Source: Caenibius sp964466155 | GTDB lineage: Bacteria; Pseudomonadota; Alphaproteobacteria; Sphingomonadales; Sphingomonadaceae | Assembly: GCA_964466155.1 (NCBI GenBank) | Contig: CAYXMY010000006.1 | Span: forward strand, 1-47,714 | DNA length: 47,714 bases | Direction: 5' to 3' | Shown here: piece by piece, positions 42,170 through 47,714 of the stretch | Layout: the number at the start of each line of letters is the position of its first letter | How positions within the stretch are numbered: the stretch's first letter is position 1 | The notes under the pieces: generated by a model | Database searches by the model: none | Seen by the model: only the letters and a program-made list of their open reading frames with translations | Told to the model about the DNA's origin: nothing | Program-made: the position numbers and the translations under genes

Positions 42170-42236
42170 GGCGGGGTCCGGTAGGTGGCCGGTGCGCGCA
42201 AGTCCGGCCGCTCCATCGCGCTGGGTTCATGCCCAG

Positions 42237-42280
42237 CATCGCTTTTTGCGCAAAAGCGGTTCCCACTTTTCGCCGCGATG
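42237..42280. repeat. Palindromic interspersed repeat, copy 1
   Basis: A 28 bp core (42243-42270) containing TTTTTGCGCAAAA and CGGTTCCCACTTTT recurs at 43990-44017 with one mismatch. Flanking CATCGC and GCGATG form a stem around it. It resembles the palindromic motif with GGTTCCCACTTTT that I recall as widespread in alphaproteobacterial intergenic DNA. It lies between guaA and argB. Confidence 0.6.
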
Positions 42281-42348
42281 TTCTAGGGCGCATTTCGATT
42301 CTCTCGCGACCGGGGGAAGCTGTCGGGCTGCGAAGGAAGGGTGACGGC

Positions 42349-43260
42349 ATGAGTGCGGTGGACAACGCATTGGATAACAAGGCGATGCTGGCGAAGGCCG
42401 AAGTGCTGATCGACGCCCTGCCCTATATGCAGCGCTATGCCGGGCGCACTTTCGTGGTGAAATACGGCGGCCATGCCATGGGCGATCCCGAAGCCGCGCG
42501 CGATTTCGCGGAAGATATTGTGCTGCTCAAGGCCGTGGGGATCAATCCGGTGGTCGTCCATGGCGGCGGCCCGCAGATCGGCGCGATGCTGAAGAAGCTG
42601 GGCGTCGAATCGACTTTCATCGATGGGCTGCGCGTGACGGACAAGGCGACGGCGGAAGTCGCCGAAATGGTCCTTTCGGGCGCGATCAACAAGGAACTGG
42701 TGAGCTGGATCGCCAATGCCGGGGGCAAGGCGCTGGGCATTTCGGGCAAGGATGCCGGACTCGTCACCGCATCCAAGGTCACCCGCACGACCAAGGACCC
42801 GGGCAGCAATATCGAACAGGCGATCGATCTCGGCTTCGTCGGCGAACCGTCGCGCGTGGACACCACGATTCTCGAAACGGCGGGCAGCGCAGGCATGATT
42901 CCGGTGGTCGCCCCGATCGGCGCGGGTGAGGACGGGCACACCTACAACATCAATGCCGATACGATGGCGGGCGCGATTGCCGCAGCGCTGGGCGCGGCGC
43001 GGCTGTTCCTGTTGACCGATGTGCCGGGCGTGCTGGACAAGGACAAGAACCTGCTCACCGATCTGCGCCCCGGCGATGTCGAGCGGTTGAAGGCTGATGG
43101 CACGATCACCGGCGGGATGATCCCCAAGCTGGAAACCTGCGTCCATGCAGTGGAGGCCGGGTGCGAAGCGGCGGTTATCCTCGATGGCCGGGTGCCGCAT
43201 GCGATGTTGCTGGAAATCTTCACCTCCAAGGGTGCGGGCACGCTGATCCGTAAACCCTGA
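42349..43260 (+). CDS. argB: Acetylglutamate kinase
   Basis: A 303-residue amino acid kinase phosphorylating N-acetylglutamate in arginine synthesis. Motifs are FVVKYGGHAMG, VVVHGGGPQIGAML, GLRVTDKATAEVAEMVLSG, NINADTMAGAIAAALGA, FLLTDVPGVLDKDK and GGMIPKLETCVHAVEAGCEA. Start ATG at 42349 follows GAAGGAAGG; the frame is open upstream through the repeat copy without support. Its N-terminal helix is consistent with the arginine-sensitive hexameric type. Confidence 0.95.
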   Translation: MSAVDNALDNKAMLAKAEVLIDALPYMQRYAGRTFVVKYGGHAMGDPEAARDFAEDIVLLKAVGINPVVVHGGGPQIGAMLKKLGVESTFIDGLRVTDKATAEVAEMVLSGAINKELVSWIANAGGKALGISGKDAGLVTASKVTRTTKDPGSNIEQAIDLGFVGEPSRVDTTILETAGSAGMIPVVAPIGAGEDGHTYNINADTMAGAIAAALGAARLFLLTDVPGVLDKDKNLLTDLRPGDVERLKADGTITGGMIPKLETCVHAVEAGCEAAVILDGRVPHAMLLEIFTSKGAGTLIRKP

Positions 43261-43314
43261 ACGGTTTGCCGCGATCATGGCGGGCTGCCTGGCGGGGCGG
43301 CTGCAAGGGAACCC

Positions 43315-43932
43315 ATGCGCGGGCTCGTCCGTTGGCGGGACATGATCGTGGTTCGCCTCTGTGTTGCCGGGGCCGCGCCGGTCCTCCTGTTCGCGCTCGC
43401 CGGGTGTGATGGCAATCCGTTCATGCCCAAGGCCGATGAAGGGCACCGTCAACCGGGAGTCAGCGTATCGGCGGCTTCGGGTGGGGCCGCGTCGCGTGCT
43501 GCGGCCTCCGAAGCGAGGGAATCTTCCAGTCCCGTGCCGCCTTCTGCCGCACCGGAAACAGCGCCGCCGCAATCCGTGCCCGATTATGCTGCGTTGCAGC
43601 AGGTAAAGGACCCCGCACGCGTGCTCACTTTCCTTGCAGCGGCCTTACACGATGGGCGCTGGGCCGATGCGGCGCGGGTCTGGGGCGAACGCGGCACGGC
43701 GTCGATGCTGCAACAGCGGTTCGGTGCCCATGGCGCGGTGACGCTAAGCTTCGGCGATGGGGAAAGTGAAGGGGCAGCCGGATCGCTATACTATTCCGTG
43801 CCTTATACCTTGCGCCGGGCCGATGGGGCGCAGGAAAAAGGCACCGTGGTGCTGCGCCGGGTCAACGATGTGCCGGGCGCGTCGCAGGCTTCGCTCCATT
43901 GGCATGTGGAAAGCATGGGCGCAGGCGGATAG
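43315..43932 (+). CDS. Putative lipoprotein of unknown function
   Basis: A 205-residue protein with a lipobox (LLFALAGCDG), so probably an envelope lipoprotein. A long Ala/Ser/Pro/Glu-rich linker (about residues 45-95) separates the anchor from a C-terminal domain with AARVWGERGTASMLQQRFG and LYYSVPYTLRRADG strands. The start at 43315 follows AAGGGA; ATG at 43342 would also give a lipoprotein signal. No known domain recognised. Lies 54 bp after argB. Confidence 0.7.
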   Translation: MRGLVRWRDMIVVRLCVAGAAPVLLFALAGCDGNPFMPKADEGHRQPGVSVSAASGGAASRAAASEARESSSPVPPSAAPETAPPQSVPDYAALQQVKDPARVLTFLAAALHDGRWADAARVWGERGTASMLQQRFGAHGAVTLSFGDGESEGAAGSLYYSVPYTLRRADGAQEKGTVVLRRVNDVPGASQASLHWHVESMGAGG

Positions 43933-43988
43933 CCGGGGCCTGATGCGGCTTCACCGTGTGGGATTACCCTTATTTTCGCTGCTGGCCC

Positions 43989-44030
43989 GTTTTTGCGCAA
44001 AACCGGTTCCCACTTTTGCGCCCGATGCGC
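43989..44030. repeat. Palindromic interspersed repeat, copy 2
   Basis: The second copy of the 42243-42270 core, with GCGCAAAA pairing perfectly with TTTTGCGC around an 11 nt loop. It lies between the lipoprotein stop and the YggT start. Same orientation as copy 1. Confidence 0.6.
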
Positions 44031-44081
44031 TAACAGGCGGCCAAGGGCGGGCGAGGCTCGCCATCAAGGAAAGACCTGCGC

Positions 44082-44372
44082 GTGTTACTCCTCACTATTG
44101 CCCAAATTATCAGCCTCTTGATATCGGTCGTCAGTACGCTGGTGATCGTCCAGTTCGTTCTGGGGCTGCTCATCGCCTTCAATGTGGTGAATATGAGCAA
44201 CCAGTTCGTGGCGGCTGTGTGGACGGCGCTCAATGCGCTGTTGCAGCCGCTTCTGGCCCCCATTCGCCGGATCATGCCCAACACCGGCGCCATCGATTTT
44301 TCACCCATGGTGCTGATTATCGGGCTGCAGATTCTCCAGATTATCGTCGGTAACCTTGCGAGGGCAGCGTGA
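44082..44372 (+). CDS. YggT family membrane protein
   Basis: A 96-residue YggT-type protein with two hydrophobic regions (IAQIISLLISVVSTLVIVQF and MVLIIGLQILQIIVGNLA) and the central LNALLQPLLAPIRRIMPNTG typical of the family. GTG start at 44082. Members affect osmotic shock or cell division in some bacteria. The stop overlaps folD by 4 bp (GTGA). Confidence 0.88.
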   Translation: MLLLTIAQIISLLISVVSTLVIVQFVLGLLIAFNVVNMSNQFVAAVWTALNALLQPLLAPIRRIMPNTGAIDFSPMVLIIGLQILQIIVGNLARAA

Positions 44373-45265
44373 GCGCGCAATTGATCGATGGGAAGGTCTT
44401 CGCCGAAGGCCTGCGGGAAAAGGTCGGCGTGCTCGCCGCCGCATTCGAAACCCGGGCAGGCCGCAAGGCGGGCCTGGCCGTGGTGCTGGTGGGGGAAGAC
44501 CCGGCCAGCCAGGTCTATGTGAAGTCCAAGGGCAAACAGACAGTCGCCTGCGGCATGGCCAGCTTCGAACACAAGCTGCCCGCCACCGCCACGGAGGAGG
44601 AATTGCTCCGCGTGGTCGAGCGGCTCAACGCCGATCCGCAAGTGGACGGCATACTGGTGCAATTGCCGTTGCCGCCGCACATGGACGAGCAGAAAGTGAT
44701 CGCCACCATCGCGCCTGACAAGGACGTGGACGGCTTCCATGTCATCAACGCCGGGCGTCTGGCCGTGGGGCAGGACGGTTTCGTGCCCTGTACGCCGCTC
44801 GGCTGCCTGATGCTGCTGAAGGACAGGCTGAGCGATCTTTCGGGCCTCGATGCGGTGGTGATCGGCCGCTCCAACATTGTCGGCAAGCCGATGGCGCAAC
44901 TGTTGCTGCAGGAAAGCTGCACGGTGACCGTTGCCCACAGCCGGACGAAGGATCTGCCGGGCGTGGTGCGCCGGGCCGATATCGTGGTGGCCGCCGTGGG
45001 CCGCCCGGAAATGGTCAAGGCGGACTGGATCAAGCCGGGCGCGACCGTGATCGATGTCGGCATCAACCGCCTGCCGCCCGAACCGGGCAAGGACAAGGGG
45101 CGGCTCGTCGGCGATGTCGATTTCGTGGGCGCCAGCGAAGTGGCGGGCGCGATCACGCCGGTGCCGGGCGGTGTCGGCCCGATGACGATTGCCGTGCTGC
45201 TGCGCAATGCGCTCGTCGCCGCCTATCGCCATGAAGGGCTGGAACTGGCACAAGACGCCATATGA
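44369..45265 (+). CDS. folD: Bifunctional methylenetetrahydrofolate dehydrogenase/cyclohydrolase
   Basis: A 298-residue FolD that interconverts 5,10-methylene-THF and 10-formyl-THF. Catalytic YVKSKGK gives Y50, K54 and K56; further motifs are VDGILVQLPLPPHMD, DKDVDGFH, GRSNIVGKPMAQLL and TPVPGGVGPMTIAVLL. GTG start overlaps the YggT stop. A folate enzyme near the other end of the window from pabB, but not in the same operon. Confidence 0.95.
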   Translation: MSAQLIDGKVFAEGLREKVGVLAAAFETRAGRKAGLAVVLVGEDPASQVYVKSKGKQTVACGMASFEHKLPATATEEELLRVVERLNADPQVDGILVQLPLPPHMDEQKVIATIAPDKDVDGFHVINAGRLAVGQDGFVPCTPLGCLMLLKDRLSDLSGLDAVVIGRSNIVGKPMAQLLLQESCTVTVAHSRTKDLPGVVRRADIVVAAVGRPEMVKADWIKPGATVIDVGINRLPPEPGKDKGRLVGDVDFVGASEVAGAITPVPGGVGPMTIAVLLRNALVAAYRHEGLELAQDAI

Positions 45266-45328
45266 CGATGCAGCGCCCTTCATGCGCATTCTGCGCCGCC
45301 CGGCCACGGGGTGGAGGGGCCTGCTGAT

Positions 45329-45964
45329 ATGTTCGAAGTGTTCGCCTCGGCTTTCGTCATGCTGTTCGTCGTGATCGATCCGCCGGGGTGTGCACCGATC
45401 TTTGCCGGGCTGGCCAGCGACGCCAGCCCGCATCGCCAGCATCGCATGGCCATACGCGCGGTGGCGGTGGCGTTCTCCATTCTCGTCCTGTTCGCGCTGT
45501 TCGGCGAATCGTTGCTGGGTGCGCTCCATATCGGGCTGGATGCCTTCCGCATCGCGGGCGGGATCATGCTGTTCATGATCGCGCTCGAAATGGTGTTCGA
45601 ACAGCGCACCCGCCGGCGGGAGGAACGGGCGGAAAAAGTGCGCGCCGCGCACGAAGTGGATCACCCGGTGGACGATGTGGCGATTTTTCCGATGGCGATG
45701 CCGATGCTGGCGGGGCCGGGAGCGATCGCCTCGATCATGCTGCTGATGGCGCAGGCGCAGGGCGTCATGGCCTCGTTCGCGGTGCTGGCCGCGCTGACGG
45801 CGGTGATGGCGGTAACGCTGGGCGTCCTCATGGCTGCCGGGCCGCTGATGCGGATGTTCGGCAGTCAGGTCGAATCCGTGGTGACGCGCCTTCTGGGTGT
45901 GGTTCTGGCCGCGCTTGCGGTGCAATTCGTGATCGATGGGGTGCGCGGCAGCCTGACCGGGTAA
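45329..45964 (+). CDS. MarC family membrane protein
   Basis: A 211-residue polytopic protein of the MarC/UPF0056 family, about six helices, with FVVIDPPGCAPIFAGL near the N-terminus, the DVAIFPMAMPMLAGPGAI motif and a C-terminal LLGVVLAALAVQFVIDGV helix. Transport role unproven. ATG at 45329 is chosen because GGAGGGG lies 9 nt upstream, instead of the GTG at 45311. Convergent with the LON-N gene by 3 bp. Confidence 0.88.
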   Translation: MFEVFASAFVMLFVVIDPPGCAPIFAGLASDASPHRQHRMAIRAVAVAFSILVLFALFGESLLGALHIGLDAFRIAGGIMLFMIALEMVFEQRTRRREERAEKVRAAHEVDHPVDDVAIFPMAMPMLAGPGAIASIMLLMAQAQGVMASFAVLAALTAVMAVTLGVLMAAGPLMRMFGSQVESVVTRLLGVVLAALAVQFVIDGVRGSLTG

Positions 45965-45967
45965 GGG

Positions 45968-46582
45968 CTACTGCAGCGTCACCCGGTCATCGTCGCCCGA
46001 ACGGCGGCCGAAAAACTGCATCAACTGGATCAGCAGGTCGCACCGGCTGGTAAGATCGGGGGCTTCCAGCAGTGCCTGCTTCGCGGCTGAATCGAACGGG
46101 GCGATTTGCGACACGCCGTTGATCAGCGAAACATCGTCCAGCCGGGATACCGAATCCCAATCCACGCTATAGCCCTGATGATCGGCGAATTCGCGTGCCG
46201 TCTGTTCGAAACCGGCGCGCTCCACCGCACTCAGCGTTTCAAACGGCGGTTCTTCGATCAACTGGGCCTCGACCTGCCGGAACGGTGTCGCCACATCCAG
46301 CTCGCGCAGGATGCGGAAACGGTGTTCACCTTCCAGCACGATATTGAAACGCCCATCCTCCAGCGCCTCGACATCGCTGATCTTGCCGACGCAGCCAATG
46401 GAAAACAACGCCGCGCCTTCCGCCGGGTGTTCCGGTTGAATCATGGCGATGCGCCGGTCGCGCACCAGCGCGTCACTCACCATCGCGCGGTAACGCGGTT
46501 CGAAAATGTGCAACGGCAGGCGCAATCCCGGATAGAGGATCGCCCCCGGCAGCGGAAAGATCGAGAGGCGCTGGCTGCTCAC
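45968..46582 (-). CDS. LON peptidase substrate-binding domain protein
   Basis: A 204-residue protein that is only the N-terminal Lon substrate-binding (PUA-like) domain: LSIFPLPGAILYPGLRLPLHIFEPRYR, then IGCVGKISDVEALEDGRFNIVLEGEHRFRIL. The AAA and protease domains of Lon are absent, as in the stand-alone LON-N family. Role unknown, perhaps recognition of unfolded proteins. It starts 4 bp after the thioredoxin-TPR stop, so the two genes form one operon. Confidence 0.9.
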   Translation of the reverse strand: MSSQRLSIFPLPGAILYPGLRLPLHIFEPRYRAMVSDALVRDRRIAMIQPEHPAEGAALFSIGCVGKISDVEALEDGRFNIVLEGEHRFRILRELDVATPFRQVEAQLIEEPPFETLSAVERAGFEQTAREFADHQGYSVDWDSVSRLDDVSLINGVSQIAPFDSAAKQALLEAPDLTSRCDLLIQLMQFFGRRSGDDDRVTLQ

Positions 46583-46586
46583 AGGC

Positions 46587-47495
46587 TTATCCGAACAGGA
46601 TTAGCGACAGTTTGCGGCGTGTGGCGGCGACCCATGGATCTTCCAGCCCGACAGCTTCGAAGATCTGCAGCAGCTTGGCCTTGGCCGCGCCCTCCTGCCA
46701 TTCGGGCTCTGCACGGATCATGGCGAGCAGGACATCGGCCGCTTCGTCGCGCTGCCCCGCCGCAAAGGCCGCATTGGCGAGCGCGAACTGCGCGTCCATA
46801 TCGGCGGGATCGGCCCGGGCGGCATCGCGCAGCGCGGTAAGCTCGCTATCGTCAGGCGCGTTTTCGGCCAGGGCAAGCGCGGATTTCGCCTGCGCCAGCG
46901 CAGGGTCGTCAGCGATTTCCACGGGCAGGGCCGCCACGACGCCCTGCGCCTGTTCGATCTGCCCGGCCGCCACCAGCGCCCGAATCAGCCCGGCATGGGC
47001 GACGGCGCTGTCGGGGGCCATTTCGATCACTTGCCCGAAGATCGATGCGGCGCGCTCGCCATCGCCTTCGGCCAGAACCTGTTCGCCCATGGCGATGAAT
47101 TGCGAAATATCGGGCGCCTGGGTATCCCCGGCCTGTACCGGCAGCTTCTCGAGCAACTGATCCAGAACCTGGCGCAGTTGCGATTCGCTGCGCGCATTGG
47201 TGAGATCGGCCACCGGCTGCCCCTGAAACATGGCGTAAACGGTAGGGATGGAGCGGACCTGGAACTGCGCGGCGATGAACTGCTCTTCATCGACGTTGAT
47301 CTTGGCCAGTATCACACCCTTGTCGGTGTATTCGGCGGCGACCTTTTCCAGCACCGGGGCCAGCGCCTTGCACGGGCCGCACCATTCGGCCCAGAAGTCG
47401 AGAATGACGAGCTTTGTCATCGACGGTTCGGCGATATCCTTGCGGAACCGATCGACCGCCTTCTGTTCGTCGAGATTGAGACCCATGCTGGCCAA
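46587..47495 (-). CDS. Thioredoxin-TPR protein (CnoX/YbbN-like)
   Basis: A 302-residue protein with an N-terminal thioredoxin domain (FWAEWCGPCK, Cys39 and Cys42, cis-Pro in VRSIPTVYAMF) and C-terminal tetratricopeptide-like helices (about 125-300). This architecture matches CnoX/YbbN, a chaperone-like holdase, but unlike E. coli CnoX the active-site pair CxxC is intact, so redox activity is likely. The TTG start at 47495 has GGGAG 8 nt upstream; ATG at 47486 is the alternative. Followed after 4 bp by the LON-N gene, linking it to protein quality control. Confidence 0.9.
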   Translation of the reverse strand: MASMGLNLDEQKAVDRFRKDIAEPSMTKLVILDFWAEWCGPCKALAPVLEKVAAEYTDKGVILAKINVDEEQFIAAQFQVRSIPTVYAMFQGQPVADLTNARSESQLRQVLDQLLEKLPVQAGDTQAPDISQFIAMGEQVLAEGDGERAASIFGQVIEMAPDSAVAHAGLIRALVAAGQIEQAQGVVAALPVEIADDPALAQAKSALALAENAPDDSELTALRDAARADPADMDAQFALANAAFAAGQRDEAADVLLAMIRAEPEWQEGAAKAKLLQIFEAVGLEDPWVAATRRKLSLILFG

Positions 47496-47530
47496 GGTGT
47501 GTGCTCCCGTGTGGCGTTTTGACGTGGCGC

Positions 47531-47560
47531 ATAATGTGGGCTTTTCGGGCGAATTGTGAA
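47531..47560 (-). promoter_or_regulatory. Candidate promoter of the thioredoxin-TPR operon
   Basis: On the minus strand TTCACA (47560-47555) and CATTAT (47536-47531) are 18 bp apart, about 35 bp before the start codon. The -35 box is the same hexamer as in the nrdB candidate. Confidence 0.35.
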
Positions 47561-47666
47561 GGGCGGATATTTTTTGTCATTTTCCTCTTGTCGGGCCCCA
47601 TGGGCGCTGCTAGTTGCCCGCCACCCCAGCGACGCTGCCCTGCGGCAGAACGCTGAAAACGCCAGA

Positions 47667-47714
47667 GCGGGCGTAGCTCAGGGGTAGAGCACAACCTTGC
47701 CAAGGTTGGGGTCG
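47667..47714 (+). tRNA. tRNA-Gly(GCC), truncated at window edge
   Basis: Starts GCGGGCG (acceptor), TA, then GCTC with the D-arm AGGGGTAGAGC, and the anticodon stem-loop CAACC TTGCCAA GGTTG with anticodon GCC at 47699-47701. The 3' half, with T-arm and acceptor complement, lies beyond the window. Confidence 0.93.

Noticed and set aside
1..47714. CRISPR arrays, insertion sequences, prophage or defence genes
   Set aside because: No regular repeats with spacers, transposase or integrase motifs, or recognisable defence genes were seen; composition is even across the window.

Overview
This 47.7 kb window is a high-GC, gene-dense stretch of bacterial chromosome. Gene content and protein style suggest an alphaproteobacterium of the Sphingomonadales (Novosphingobium/Sphingobium-like). 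Reasons include GlnD, a MidA-like methyltransferase, a zf-CHCC protein, a small class Ia NrdA without an ATP-cone, and a split nrdA/nrdB pair. The genus assignment is recalled resemblance, not a computed result. I see no insertion sequence, phage, CRISPR array or rRNA. Almost all of it is core housekeeping DNA on both strands with short intergenic gaps. A truncated tRNA-Gly(GCC) sits at the right edge and a truncated aminotransferase at the left.

Left part (1-11.2 kb): folate branch (a fused PabB/PabC coupled to an aminotransferase); a HerA-like ATPase; an EF-hand protein, response regulator and histidine kinase in one tight operon with a tandem-repeat promoter region; and two divergent peptidases with a trailing thioesterase. 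11.2-23.7 kb: alanine dehydrogenase, FtsK, a ThiE-like protein, a YggS-type PLP protein, GlnD, Lgt plus a MidA-like methyltransferase, and GyrB. 23.7-24.3 kb is a long intergenic region holding a 27-codon micro-gene with its own terminator and a palindrome that overlaps a plausible promoter of the PPK2 gene.

24.3-35.6 kb: PPK2, small membrane and secreted proteins, a membrane-anchored nuclease, DUF1294, the ribonucleotide reductase genes nrdB and nrdA separated by an HSL-family hydrolase, a GlsB/YeaQ-like membrane protein, L-aspartate oxidase and an orphan ABC ATPase. The nrdA upstream region holds an NrdR-like box and several DnaA-box-like 9-mers. 35.7-47.7 kb: zf-CHCC, TldD, a secreted unknown, DUF924, Tag glycosylase, GST, an endonuclease III-like protein, GuaA, ArgB, a lipoprotein, YggT, FolD, MarC, a LON-N domain protein and a thioredoxin-TPR protein. 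Two copies of a palindromic interspersed repeat lie near argB and yggT.

The most unusual unit is the EF-hand/two-component operon (3744-6746). A secreted calcium-type protein, a sensor kinase with a His/Asp-rich extracytoplasmic segment, and tandem TGTCGC repeats in front of the operon together suggest a self-regulated metal-sensing system. The ligand and the autoregulation are inference.
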